The notes under the pieces were generated by a model. It saw nothing but the letters and a program-made list of their open reading frames with translations, was not told where the DNA came from and searched no databases. DNA of 64,000 nt, taken from the NCBI GenBank assembly GCA_902702965.1, contig CACRXP010000093.1, forward strand, positions 924,074-988,073, read 5' to 3'. Every line of letters starts with the position of its first letter. Within the stretch, counting starts at the first letter, position 1. Shown here one piece after another: positions 12,046 to 22,832 of this stretch. The DNA comes from Spirometra erinaceieuropaei. Its lineage: Eukaryota; Platyhelminthes; Cestoda; Diphyllobothriidea; Diphyllobothriidae. The translations under genes and the position numbers were made by a program.

Positions 12046-12311
12046 AGACCTTGAGAATACCTGTACTAAACGCTTTGTGTTCATCATGCCTTTGGCTAAA
12101 ATCCGTCTATGCATATTTTATGCCGATTCCATCTGCTATAAAATATCATTGCATACAATGTAAAGCGATGACAAATTGCTTTAAGCTAATCGCTGTCCAT
12201 ATATTAATACAGTTCCAGGTTTTGTTTTTTAAATTGTTTTTAACCGACAGCATAAGTATATTCATAGAAACGGAAACGGACTAGCTGCAATCCTTTTCCT
12301 GTTTTGCCTAG

Positions 12312-12489
12312 CAAGATGTCTATCGTTGAATTGCGTGCTTTGTTTACCCAATTTGCGAAACAAACATGTTCTGCAGTCTTTGTTAAAACAAGACACACAA
12401 AAGGGTGCCAAACGCACTTGTCAAACATAACAAAGGCTACGTTTAATTGTAACACAATTTTGCAGTTTGCAAATAATTATCAGCTCGAC
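12312..12489 (+). pseudogene. relic of 184-nt exon, family copy 3
   Basis: After an acceptor (pyrimidine tract ending GCCTAG) the frame starts C-AAG-ATG-TCT, the same phase as paralogue 2 (C-AAG-CTT-TCT). It encodes a segment in which about 18 of the first 40 residues match paralogue 2 without gaps, including FTQFAK..CSAVFVK and TKGCQTHLSN. The end has lost two codons and the GTAAGT donor seen in the other copies. No downstream 309-nt exon was found in the next 800 bases, so this copy is probably a dead fragment. Confidence 0.55.
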
Positions 12490-12499
12490 CGGCCATAGC

Positions 12500-15300
12500 G
12501 TTTTCACTTAAAACGTACGGAAGAATATAACAGAAATCTGTTAACATGCTAAAGGACATTTTGATTTTCAAAGTACTTTTAAAGCACCCTCTGACGAAGA
12601 GTTGCAACTTAGCTTAAACAAATCGCACACTCCTTACAATTTAGACGCAGATTTGACCTTAAGATCAAAAACATCCGACTAGCAACATTATCGGTGTCTC
12701 AAAACTTCAAACGCTAGCTGGTTTACTGAAATTTGAGGCAACTTTTGACCTGTGCTTATGATGGATAACTTCTGTGCTGCGCGGGCCTGAGACGGGTTGC
12801 ACTTTCTTTCAGACAATTGGCTTACAAAGGACAAGTTATGGCCCTCATAAAAAGAGTACAGTTATTGTCTAATCTCATGAACGTTTAGTGAATTACAAAA
12901 AATGTGTCTTAGATTAGCTGGAGTATTTCAGTAGACCTATTTTATCAAGTAATATGGAGCAGGATTTCAAGATACTTCAGTCGCGAAGGGAGCCGGGCGC
13001 AGTTGACTGATACGAGCGGACGCGCAGCATCAACCCTAGGTGCACAATAAACAACTGAACGGGATTTTAACTAGCAAAAAGAACATATCTGGTCAGAAAA
13101 ACGTGGACGGCATGGCGGTGCTGCTCACGACCAGTATAACCGGCAGGTGCACAAGGTCATCTACCACCTGGGAACCAGTCGCCAGATAATCACCACCACG
13201 TACTAGGCTGCGGAGACCAGGGTTTGCCGAATCCGTCATAGCAGATGCTTACATTTTATGAAGCAGTGTATTCAAAACGGAGTATGAACAGTAAATCAAT
13301 GACCCATTTTATTTCATTAGGCACCTTTTGGATATGTCTGTCATCCCAAGCGTTGATATGTAACTCATTGTTTGTAAATCTGCTATAAGTGCAGATGAAG
13401 AGGCAGAGAAATACGCTTACCAACACATCCGCCGACGAAATTTTAGTTCGGCTCACTTGGGCATATATTTATCATTGTCCGATCTGTCCATCGTACTTCT
13501 AAATTAAGTGATTCTGTCCTTTGAAAAATATGTCTGACGACGAAAATTGTCTGCAATTTTTAGTCCTCATAAATTGTATTTTTATTAAAATTTACGAACG
13601 GGCTAAAGCATCCGTGCTCCGGACATTTAGCCCAAAAGATTTGCCTTGCGATACTTATGGTTTTGAACAAACTTGTGGACACGCAGGAGCGGTAATAACT
13701 ACAAGGGCAAGGGGTCGTTTTTTCTAGATAATAACTCGGTGTAAACTAGCTACCAAAAGCTTATTGGACATGTAATTCAATTCCAGGAGCCCTCGTTCTT
13801 AAATGTATTTTTCAAATTTAACGTTCAACTATTGACTGTGTCATATTGTCACAGGATCGGAAGCTGTAACTGTAGTGTATATCTGCGTCCACCGAGCTAC
13901 AAGAAACGCAATCGTCTTCGCTTTAGTACCTTTTTCCGCACAACGGTGTGAGAGAAGACGGCGCGGATGTACCCTCTTTTGCAGCCCCGACCGTTGGTGG
14001 AATGCTTTATCGTTCGAGCCGTTCCCAGCACTAGGTGCTACCCACCAGAGCGATATGTGGCGTCGATTACTAGACGGAATACCGCCTTGTAACTTTTTAG
14101 ACGGGAATTTAAACTGAAAATTTCGCAAGTGGACACAATACCGGTTAAGAATAACTGGAGTAGAAGATATAGCCGGGCAAGGGCCAGTTCTTGGGAATTA
14201 ACATGAATCTCAATTAGAAGCAACGGAAAATTCTTGAAGATAAGGACGTTTCTGGGCGAATAAGAGGGAAGCTGCGTGACGCCATCTTTCGGATGTCCTC
14301 GGTTGTGCACGCCGAAATTAACCGGACTGGTCTGGAGACAACCATGGAAAAATCATTCATCTTGATGGAGAGGACCACATGCTTGACCTTTTCAACCGAC
14401 AATCAGAAGTCAATACAGTGACATTCTTTCAGTACTAAAACCTGCGGCAACAACACCTCAGAGAGATGGAAAATTATTTTGAGTTCTGGGAAATTTGTAG
14501 AGTACGCATAAGAAAGCGAAATTAGTATTTTCACACACTTTACTGACAACACAACGGGGTGTTTTGTTTGAAATGTCGGGTGTGAAATGAAAGACTCTGT
14601 CAACGTGTGACGCATGAACATGTCTCGGTAACGATATGACACAGAGTGGCAGTAATTTTAATGCACGTACATACTTATTAACCAGGCGTCGTTCGCCAAC
14701 TTCATCCTTCTCAATACTTTGTCCCAACTATACAAGCCGAATTTCTATCGTTCCCGTATTTCACGGTGAACTATCATTCGTTAAGTCATACGTGTTACAT
14801 AAGATCCTTCTGCCCGCAGTTATTCTGAAGTAGCCAAAAGTTTAGGATACAATGAAGTTTAAGCATCGTTTAAGACAATCATGCTAATGCTGCCAGACAA
14901 ATGAATTTCCTCGAAGGCAGCATTTTCACCGATAAAAACAAACCAGATCCACAGCCACCAAAGTTAACCTGTGTCATTGAGCACACTGTATGACTAGCAT
15001 TTAAATATAATCATCCAGTCAAAAGATGGCATAAAGTTTAACATGAGGGGCTGTCGTCTGACGATGTAAAATATGGAGGAAACTTTTGTTGGTCACCACT
15101 TTATCGTATAATCAAATGAAAAGCTAACGAGAGTGCACGTGTGTATATCTTTGTTATATAGCTTTTCTTGCATTTGAGGCGATCTTAAAATATTTTACAC
15201 AAACTTTGTGCTCTGAGGTTTCCATTAGTTTGCTTGACCATTAAAACTTAGGATAAAAAACATTAAATGTACCACAATTAGCTGAAGAAAGATAAGTTTT
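12500..15300. other. intergenic, nothing firm recognised
   Basis: AT-rich sequence with scattered short frames. Frames at 13256-13456 (minus) and 14220-14400 (plus, 'EDKDVSGRIRGKLRDAIF') are mildly protein-like, but no family, repeat partner or splice support was found. Confidence 0.3.
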
Positions 15301-15304
15301 CGAT

Positions 15305-15697
15305 GTCACTTTCAAATATCCTCAGATATTATCTACGAATTTGGAGTAGATCAGATTGTCCAAGGTCTTAGGAAGAAACTGAAAATTTTATACGTAATCT
15401 TTTGGGCCAAATTGCATCAGACAATGCCGGAAACCGCGTAAAATGCCTTTACTGCATACAGACTGCAGATGTTAAATATAAGGTAAGTCAGTACCATACA
15501 TACAGTGCACGAAGTAGACAAAAACCTATACACGAGGGTTTCGCAGATATTTTGCCGTTAAATGACACAGCGGTGAGGGGTTCGCCTCGGCAGTGGGTCG
15601 TCCAGCATTCCTCATGTGCTTTCAGGTAAGTAATCCAATTTAAAAACTGCCTCTTTTAAATTTCCTCAGAAATTATCTACGAAATTAAGGTAGATGA
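15305..15697 (+). repeat. 340-bp satellite, segment 1
   Basis: Start of the satellite array. The anchor ACGAA.TTGGAGTAGATCAG occurs at about 15343 and again, altered, at about 15689, a 346-base step. The second unit is cut by the PLE that follows and resumes at about 18447. Confidence 0.8.
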
Positions 15698-15703
15698 GTT
15701 TGT

Positions 15704-15757
15704 CAATAGTAGCAAAGAGAAGAGGCCCAGGAAGTAGTTTTGAAGATCTCTGAGACA
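15704..15757 (-). repeat. PLE B terminal repeat, 3' copy
   Basis: CCCAGGAAGTAGTTTTGAAGA here corresponds to CCCAGGAAGTAGTCTTGAAGA near 18395. The two copies are in the same orientation at the two ends of the element, the pseudo-LTR signature. Confidence 0.65.
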
Positions 15758-15769
15758 AGAGCTCAATTA

Positions 15770-15811
15770 GCCTGACGTTTCGGATTCCTGCTCGAATCAT
15801 TCGTCAGAGAC
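15770..15811 (-). ncRNA. hammerhead-like ribozyme motif (PLE B)
   Basis: On the minus strand: CTGACGA, then a stem around GATTCGAGCAGGAATC, then GAAAC-GTC. The fifth base of the first box is C instead of T, but that position (N7) is variable in hammerheads, so the core is compatible with activity. Flanking GTCT and AGGC can pair as stem I. Stem III would be only the palindrome ACGT, suggesting action as a dimer, as reported for PLE hammerheads. Confidence 0.55.
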
Positions 15812-16091
15812 AACAGCAGATACGAATGATTAATGCACAAGGGGATGCGGTATTTATAGGATGCAGTCGCCATGCTACAGCATTCCTATTCACGGCCCCT
15901 CCGGGATCGTCGCAAATGGTGTACTAATGAATTGCTTGCCGACGTTCGAGCCGTTAATTGCTGCAATTTCACCACGTGCTTTGGATGTTTGTATGATGAC
16001 TGCTCGACCATCTGACGCGTTGACCCTGGTGTTGGGAAGAGTATTCACCTGTGTGCTCCCCGCGAGGCAATTACTCCGCTCAGTCTAAGTC

Positions 16092-18212
16092 TCAGCACAG
16101 AGCATGGAAGGGGAAGTTCATTGTACTTGTTAATTGACAGGGACCAGTAAACCACGATTCAAGTAGCTCCCGGCTCACGTGGTTGTCACCTCTTGCGAGA
16201 ATTTCGGCCTCGTCGAATTTGAATGTGTGCCCGGATCTCGTCGAATGAGCCGCAACTGGCGAGATGGCGTCATTTATCCCCACCGCTGCAACGTGTTCGG
16301 CCATTCTCGTTCGGAGCTGTCTTCCGGTTTCCCGACGTAGTTGCTTTGTCCGCCACTGCACCAGATCCGATAAACGACTCCAGACGTTTCTAGCCGTGCA
16401 GCGGGTCTTTCGGTTTCTTCACCAGACACCTGATCGTTGCCTTCTGGTCTGTGTGCAACTCCAACCCTAAGTGGTACGAGAAGGCGACTGACAGCTTCCA
16501 AAACGTTCTTGACATACGGAAACGCCCGCCAAGATTTGTTGTTCGTCCGCTTAGGCCATTTGTCCCTTTCGCGTATGCACCGGTTGACAAAGTTGCGCGG
16601 GTAGCCATTGGCTTTGAAGACCCGTCGGAGGTATTGTAGTTCGGCAATCTTGTCTTCTGGCTCACTTCAGTGCGTTTCGATACGCCGATAGAACGTCCTT
16701 ACACAACAAGGGTTGTAACTAATTGGGTGGTCGCTGTTGAAGTTCAGTACTTGCATCGCATTTGTCGCTTTACTGAACATTTTGGTCTTTAGTCCACCGC
16801 AATCTTTGCAGCATACGAGGGCATCCAGGAAGGCCAGCTGGTTGTTCTCTTCCTCCTCCATCGTGAATTTAATGCCTGGGTTGGCGACGTTGGGATGTTC
16901 TTGAAACGTCAGCACCTGATCCCGTTCGATGACGACGAATATGTCATCCACATACCGGGCCCAGTATTTTGGTCTGTGCTGTTGGAAGACCAGCGATTCT
17001 AACCGTTGCAGGACCGCCTCGGCGATGAATCCCGAAATCTGCGAACCCACTGGTGCTCCATTTACCTGTTTGTAGATTGTCTTGTCGAACGTGAAGTACG
17101 TCCTAAGGCAGAGCTTCAGGAGCTAAGGGATTTGGGCGTGTCCAAGACGATTTTCCGATTCATCATATTTGCTTTGTAGTAGCAGCTCGATCGTCTCGAT
17201 CGCCAGGTTCTGGTTAATAGAAGTAAAAGTGGATGTAACGTAGAAAGATACCATGACCTCATCTGAATGGAGGCTTACCCCTTTGAGTTTCTCCAGGAAT
17301 TGTGCTGACGAAGAGACCGTGGTGTCTGATTCACCGGACAAAAAACTTGAGACGCCGGAACGGCCACTTAGCCAGTCCGTACGTTGGAGTCCCTTTGAGC
17401 GACACGATGGGTCGGAGAGGAGCGCCGTCTTTGTGCACCTTAGGGAGGCCAAAGAGTCGAGGCAAAGCAGTATTTTGGGATCTCGCCATGCGCCTGTCGG
17501 TCAGTGTTATTGCATCTGAGTTCTCCCAGGCCAACAACGTGGCATTAAGTTCGCATGTCAGCGTTTTTAGAGGGCTCCTTGCACATGGGACATAGACCTG
17601 TCGGTCCTCCAGTAAGCCTTTGGCTTTTTAAAGGTAGTCTTTCCTGTACAGTACAATTGTGGAGCGTCCCTTGTCCGCTGGCACGATGACCAGGTCTTTG
17701 TCGGCCTTGAGTTCACTAAGCGCATCACGTTCGACCTTGGAATGCACTTCCCGTGGCCTGTGGGCCATCAGGAGAGACGACACTTGGTGTCGGTTGAGGT
17801 TCTTAGTTTCCTCCGTTGCCTCCGTCTGACAAAGGATTGATTCCACTGCTACAATAATGTTAACAGGTTTGGCTTCAGCCGTGTAAAATGAAACTTCGTG
17901 CCGTAAATCCTGCATCTGCTACTTCGTCAGCTCCTTTGATGACAGGTTGTGCACCCGTTTGTCGTTTCTGGACGACTTTAGATCGACCAGCTTTCAGAAT
18001 TTGTTCTCCAGTGCTGACTCGCGTATCATTCTCTGTTCGCGGGCTTGTTCAGTCACTCTCTGAAGGAGCAGATTTGTACAAATCTCGCCCATAAACTCAC
18101 AGTATGTAGTCTTTTCTTGGTCTTGACGACTCTTGCGAAGTCTCGAGTGACAATCTTGGAGGAGGACCCAGATCATCCTTCTGCCGTGCTGAAATACTGT
18201 TCGTCTCCCCAA
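16092..18212 (-). pseudogene. broken Penelope-type RT/GIY-YIG ORF
   Basis: Pieces in reading order on the minus strand are KDLVIVPADKGRSTIVLYRK (17760-17630), the PLE finger motif FGLPKVHKDGAPLRPIVSLK (about 17450-17390), MVSFYVTSTFTSI (where most elements have SFDVTSLFT; Asp lost), GSQISGFIAEAVLQRLESLV and the catalytic RYVDDIFVVIE (about 16965-16930). The GIY-YIG piece VVYRIWCSGGQSNYVG (about 16385-16335) and then RRETGRQLRTRMAEHVAAVG follow. An intact element would encode one protein that copies its RNA at a nick made by the GIY-YIG nuclease. Several frameshifts and stops separate the pieces. One of the cysteines before the Tyr-Val-Gly is replaced (CSGG instead of CSCG). Confidence 0.85.
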
Positions 18213-18361
18213 ATCCGTGTTTACCGGAGGCTTGCATGAAACACATTCGATAACACATTATTGTCGAGACATCTGTGCAGAAACCGGATCTGCGAATACA
18301 TAGTCGCCTCCCGAAGGGTGAAGGTTTTCTATCGCCTGGCCGATTGGAGCGCATCGCGCCT

Positions 18362-18446
18362 AAATACATTGGCGATAGAGGCAAAGATACGAGTCCCAGG
18401 AAGTAGTCTTGAAGAATGAGACACGAGCGCCAGGACAAGAGGAAGG
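18362..18446 (-). repeat. PLE B terminal repeat, 5' copy
   Basis: Carries TACGAGTCCCAGGAAGTAGTCTTGAAGA and a GACACGAGCG stretch, also present at the ends of the PLE copies at 35.9 and 40.3 kb. The hammerhead part is absent from this end. Confidence 0.65.
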
Positions 18447-19576
18447 GGTGTTGTGTTTATTCAGGGTCTATGGTCTGAGACCGAGAAATTTAAACATGAA
18501 TATTAAGGCCAAAAAGCATCAACTACAGCTAGTTACCAAATGATATTCATTTACCGCCGACAGACAGTTAGCAGTATACTTAAGGGTAAGGTGATACCAA
18601 ACTAACGGCACTGGTACTTGATAAAAGCCCATACACACGTGTTTTGCCGATGTTTTGTCATTGCTCGGCTCAGCAGCCAGGTGTTCGTATTGTCAGTAGT
18701 TCCCGCAGCATTTCCCGTGTGTTTCCTAGCGGATACTCCAAAGTAGATGATGCAGCTTTTCAATTTCCTTAGAAATTATCGTAGAAGTTGGAGTAGATCA
18801 GTTTATTCAAGGTCAGTCGTCACAGACTGAGTATTTCACGTATGAATATTTTAAACAAAAGTACATTATCTGCAACGGGTAACCGCGTTATATTCATCAA
18901 CTGCCGACAGGCAGTTAGAAGTATAATTTGGGGTAAGAATATACCCTATTTACAGCAAACGAACTAATCAAAATCCCATACACGCGTAATTCGTCAAGGT
19001 TTTGTCGCTGCATTGCGCGGCTGCGAGGCGTTCGGATACAAAATGAGTCAACAAGTATTTCCCGTAGGACTTATGGAAAATAGTGAAATATATAAATGGT
19101 CGCTTTTTGATTTCCTCATAAAATTCTTATACAGTTGTATTAAATCAGTTTATCTAAGGTCTACAGGCCCAGACCAAGAAATAGATACGTGCATATTTGG
19201 GCCAAATAACATCATACACAGCGGGTAACCGAGAAGTATTCATTAACTGCGGACAGGCAGCTAGTAGTATAATTTAGGGATGGTGATTCCATACGAACAG
19301 CACAGGTTCTAGCCAAAAGCCCATACACGCGTGTTTCGCCGATTTTTTGCCGTTGCCCGGCGTGGCGTTCGGATCTTAAATGGGTCACCAAGCATTCCCC
19401 GTGTGTCGTCGGTAGATACTCCTATTCGAAAATTGTCGCTTCCATATTTTCTTAGAAATTATCCACGAAGTTGGAGTAGATCAGTTTATTTAAGGTTTGC
19501 AGACTGAGACCGAGAATTCTATACATGAATGTTAAGGCCAAAAAGCATCAACCACAGCTAGTTACCGAGTGATATT
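18447..19576 (+). repeat. 340-bp satellite, segment 2
   Basis: Anchors (GTTGGAGTAGATCAG or variant) fall at about 18790, 19136 and 19473, steps of 346 and 337. Each unit also has a GGTAACCG..ATATTCAT.AACTG.CGACAGGCAG block and a CATACACGCGTGTTTCGCCGAT block. The last unit is interrupted at GTGATATT by the CR1-like element. Confidence 0.9.
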
Positions 19577-19583
19577 AAACAAG

Positions 19584-22500
19584 ATGGATGAACCCAGGAC
19601 TCTGATCGACGAGCACAAGCCAGATATCATCGCCTTGACAGGAACATGGCTTTCTGAAGCTACTGCAGATCAAGAACGCGCAAATAATTCAGGTCAAGAG
19701 GACATTTCTCTGGCCGAAGGCCGTCATTCTGACAGCCTAACCAACGCAAAAGTGCCAACTCCTGAGGCTGTGGGCACCAGTGGTCGTTGTCTCGAAATCT
19801 ATTACACTAACTGTCAGAGCCTCCTCAACAAACTAGATGAACTCAGATTACTAGTCTCTGAACAGAAGCCTCACATAGTTGTCTTAACAGAGACATGGTT
19901 GTCTGAGGAGATAAGTAGTAGCGAAGTCAGTATTGAAGGCTACCAACTGTTCCGTTGTGACAGATTTCAACGAAGAGGAGGAGGCACAGCGATTTATGTG
20001 TCAAATGAAATTGCTTGCTGTCAGCGAGAAATAACCGATGACGCGCCGAGAACTTTTGAAATAATTTCATGCAAGATATGCATCAAACGATTACCGACAC
20101 TTAACCTGTGTGTTGTCTATCGGCCTCCCAGCTCGAATAAAATCGCCGATGTGGAATTGCTTAGTGTACTGGAGTCGTTATGTAAGCAGGAGAACTTATT
20201 ACTTCTGGGTGACTTTAACGATCCCGGAATAGACTGGAAAGTCCCTTTAGCAAACGCCCCGTTCACGTCATTTGACCACAAGCTACTACAACTCTCCTTG
20301 AATGAATATCTCATTCAACACATAAAATTCGGAAAAAGACTGAGAGACGGACAACGATCTAACTGTTTAGATCTCGTTTTTAGTAAAGAGGGAGTCATAA
20401 GAGAAGTGAATCCCCAACCTCCCCTCGGTTTAAGCGATCATATTGCTTTTACATGCGTGTGCCCTCTCCTATCGAACCAACAACCAAAAATCAAGAGTCG
20501 CAGAAATATTTGGAAGGGTGATTTTAACGCAATGAGACGTGCTCTTTTGGAAGAAACCTGGTTAGTCAACAACGAAGATTCTGAAGAATTCTGGCAGTAC
20601 TTTCGCGGGATTATTGAGAGTCTAATTGACTCCCATTGTCCCATAAAAATAACAAGACCATGTGGGCGACCGCCGTGGGTCAATTCGACGACGAAAAAGG
20701 CCATGAAGAAGAAACAGAGGCTGTGGAAAAAGTATATGCAACTTCGAGATCCAGTATCACTCGCCGAATATAAGGATCAGCGCAATAAATGCCGCAAGCA
20801 AATACGGATTGCCAGAACTTCTTTCGAGCGCCGACTGGTAGCAGAATCCATTACATGTCCCAAGAAGTTTTACAAGTACATCCGTAGTAGGAGAAAACAT
20901 AGGGACGAAATTGCGTGTCTTAAGGATAGCCTCGGAAACTTGCTAGTCGAAGGGCCCCAGAAAGTGCAGTTACTGTCTGAGTTGTTTCAATCGGTTTTTA
21001 CGGAGGAGTCCTCAGAAGACGATCAGCAGTTTGAAATGGACAGAAACAGCCGGGATTTTCAAATGCGCCAAGATACTGCCGTCATTGAAACCGTTGCCTT
21101 TTCCGTCGGAGAAGTAAGACGCGTCCCCAGTCAAATAAAACTAGACAAGTCTCCTGGACCCGACGGAATTCCTGGTCTGATACTTAAGGAGCTATCAAAG
21201 GAGCTGGCGAAGCCTCTTTCGACGCTCTTTGAGCTGTCAATGAGAACAGGAAGGCTGCCATCAAAGTGGAAGACAGCTAACCTCGTTCCCTTACATAAAG
21301 GCGGTAGCAGGATGGCAGCAAGCTGTTTCAGGCCTATTAGCCTAACCTGCCTCTCGTGCAAAACGATGGAAGCTCTAGTAAAGAGTGTCATACAGCAATT
21401 TTGTGAAGAAAATAACCTCTTGCAGGATTTCCAGCATGGCTTCCGGAGAGGACGTTCTTGCCTCTCAAATCTGCTAGCTTGTCTGGAGATCTGGACCAGG
21501 GCCCTAGAAGAGGGTTTTGAAGTTGATGTCGTGTGCATCGATTTTCGCAAAGCCTTCGATACTGTCCCGCACCAACGCCTTCTTCACAAATTGAGCGCCA
21601 TCGGCATCCGGGGAGATCTTCTGAACATGATAGGGGCATTTCTGGTTGGTCGGAAACAACGTGTTTGCATCGGTGATGATATGTCAGAATGGGTGACCGT
21701 GACCAGTGGTGTGCCTCAAGGCTCAGTTCTGGGACCATTGCTATTCCTCCTTTATGTTAATGACAGCCTTCAGGAACTCGACTGTGGCAAAATAATGTTT
21801 GCTGACGACGTTAAGCTCTGGCAAGTCATTAAGAGTCCTAACGACCAGAGATCCCTCCAAAACAATCTTCATCGACTGCAAGCGTGGTCGGAGAAATGGC
21901 TTCTAGACTTCAATGTGCAGAAGTGTGCCGTCCTCCATCTGCGTCCAACTAACTCTCATTCAAATCAGAGCCTGAGGACATATCATCTGAAAGATATAAG
22001 ACTCCCCGCAGAATCTTCACAGAAGGATCTCGGGGTTTGGATACAGAACAATTTGAAACCAACATTGCAGTGCCACAAGGCTGCAAAAAACGCAATGGGA
22101 GTGCTGCATGCAATCAAAAGGGCGTTCGTTACCTTTGACCAAGACCTTTTTGGGAGAGTTTACGGCACCTTCGTTCGGCCCCACTTAGAATATGGCATAC
22201 AAGCATGGCGGCCATGGCTTGTAAAGGACAAAGCATGCCTCGAACGGGTGCAACGTAGGGCAACAAAGATGGTAAACGGTCTAAAAAACCAATCCTACAC
22301 GGACAGACTGAATTGCCTTAACCTATTCCCTCTGTGTTACAGGCAGCAAAGAGGTGATCTTATCCTGGTTTACAAGATAATAAATGGCCTTGAGCATGGG
22401 CTTAACTTTGAGGACATGTTTCAGTGGCACCTTTCACCCAATCTTCGTGGCCACTCGATGAAGCTACGGACAACAATGTCCAGGCTGAACCTTCGGTCTG

Positions 22501-22643
22501 AATTTTTCACGCAAAGAGTAGTAGAGAAATGGAACGATCTCCCTCAGTCAGTCGTGGAGGCGACATCGCTGCAACCCTTCCAGAAACGCTTGGATGATTA
22601 TTTGTGTCCCCTGTTTTCCCTCGACAGTCTGAATCTGAGCTAA
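19584..22643 (+). CDS. endonuclease/reverse transcriptase polyprotein
   Basis: Long uninterrupted frame of about 1020 codons; the first ATG inside the element is at 19584, and the frame is open slightly further upstream into satellite DNA. Numbering below is from 19569. The apurinic-type endonuclease spans about 76-300, with YYTNCQS (80-84), the catalytic Glu in LTETW (106-110), VVYRPPS, LLGDFNDPGIDW (212-223) and LSDHIAF (288-294). The reverse transcriptase spans about 500-800, with KSPGPDGIPG, HGFRRGRSC, CIDFRKAFD (catalytic Asp about 658), GVPQGSVLGP and MFADDVKLW (FADD at 744-747). The C-terminal part has LERVQRRATKM, common in CR1/jockey-group proteins. All inspected catalytic residues are present. 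Residues 3-30 are a second, partial copy of 86-113 in which the catalytic Glu is Gly. It should nick DNA and copy its RNA there, if expressed. Confidence 0.92.
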   Translation: MDEPRTLIDEHKPDIIALTGTWLSEATADQERANNSGQEDISLAEGRHSDSLTNAKVPTPEAVGTSGRCLEIYYTNCQSLLNKLDELRLLVSEQKPHIVVLTETWLSEEISSSEVSIEGYQLFRCDRFQRRGGGTAIYVSNEIACCQREITDDAPRTFEIISCKICIKRLPTLNLCVVYRPPSSNKIADVELLSVLESLCKQENLLLLGDFNDPGIDWKVPLANAPFTSFDHKLLQLSLNEYLIQHIKFGKRLRDGQRSNCLDLVFSKEGVIREVNPQPPLGLSDHIAFTCVCPLLSNQQPKIKSRRNIWKGDFNAMRRALLEETWLVNNEDSEEFWQYFRGIIESLIDSHCPIKITRPCGRPPWVNSTTKKAMKKKQRLWKKYMQLRDPVSLAEYKDQRNKCRKQIRIARTSFERRLVAESITCPKKFYKYIRSRRKHRDEIACLKDSLGNLLVEGPQKVQLLSELFQSVFTEESSEDDQQFEMDRNSRDFQMRQDTAVIETVAFSVGEVRRVPSQIKLDKSPGPDGIPGLILKELSKELAKPLSTLFELSMRTGRLPSKWKTANLVPLHKGGSRMAASCFRPISLTCLSCKTMEALVKSVIQQFCEENNLLQDFQHGFRRGRSCLSNLLACLEIWTRALEEGFEVDVVCIDFRKAFDTVPHQRLLHKLSAIGIRGDLLNMIGAFLVGRKQRVCIGDDMSEWVTVTSGVPQGSVLGPLLFLLYVNDSLQELDCGKIMFADDVKLWQVIKSPNDQRSLQNNLHRLQAWSEKWLLDFNVQKCAVLHLRPTNSHSNQSLRTYHLKDIRLPAESSQKDLGVWIQNNLKPTLQCHKAAKNAMGVLHAIKRAFVTFDQDLFGRVYGTFVRPHLEYGIQAWRPWLVKDKACLERVQRRATKMVNGLKNQSYTDRLNCLNLFPLCYRQQRGDLILVYKIINGLEHGLNFEDMFQWHLSPNLRGHSMKLRTTMSRLNLRSEFFTQRVVEKWNDLPQSVVEATSLQPFQKRLDDYLCPLFSLDSLNLS

Positions 22644-22794
22644 ACACCCCGGTTCCCCACATATTTTTTCTCTGTGGCAATGCTACTCAAATGAATCAAG
22701 TACTATGTATATAGCGAACGTTTCCATTGTTACTGTACAGTTATTTCTAACGAGTTGACATGTTATCAATAGGGTTTTCAAAGGGTTTGCCTAT

Positions 22795-22832
22795 CATCCT
22801 TATCAAATAAACTGAAATAAACTGAAACTGAA
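22795..22832 (+). repeat. 3' tandem tail of CR1-like element 1
   Basis: Irregular AATAAACTGA / AACTG repeats at the element end, immediately followed by satellite DNA (TTTACTGTCGACAGGCAG). Confidence 0.75.

Larger units (their letters stand above)
15697..18446 (-). mobile_element. nearly full-length Penelope-like element B
   Basis: Minus-strand PLE inserted in the satellite. In 5' to 3' order it has a terminal sequence (18440-18362), an N-terminal region, reverse transcriptase, a GIY-YIG domain, non-coding DNA, a hammerhead-like motif (15811-15770), and a second copy of the terminal sequence (15757-15704) in the same orientation. This matches the pseudo-LTR arrangement known for Penelope elements. 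The distance between the flanking satellite anchors (3101) minus the element (about 2750) equals one satellite period, which supports these boundaries. Coding frames are broken, so it is not autonomous now. Confidence 0.85.
19577..22832 (+). mobile_element. CR1-like non-LTR retrotransposon, intact ORF2 region
   Basis: Inserted in the satellite: flanking anchors (19473 and 23073) are 3600 bases apart, which is the element length plus one satellite period. It carries one long frame and about 190 bases of 3' region, and ends in short repeats of the type AATAAACTGA/AACTG. Such a simple 3' tandem tail is typical of CR1-group elements, and the second element at 44.7-47.6 kb ends the same way. The 5' end is truncated: there is no ORF1, and the frame opens inside endonuclease-like sequence. 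Confidence 0.9.

Noticed and set aside
13875..14128. Overlapping open frames on both strands
   Set aside because: No recognisable domain, splice sites or paralogue; opposite frames are both open, which suggests composition rather than coding.
20117..21738. Minus-strand frames inside the CR1-like element
   Set aside because: They are antisense shadows of the long RT frame.
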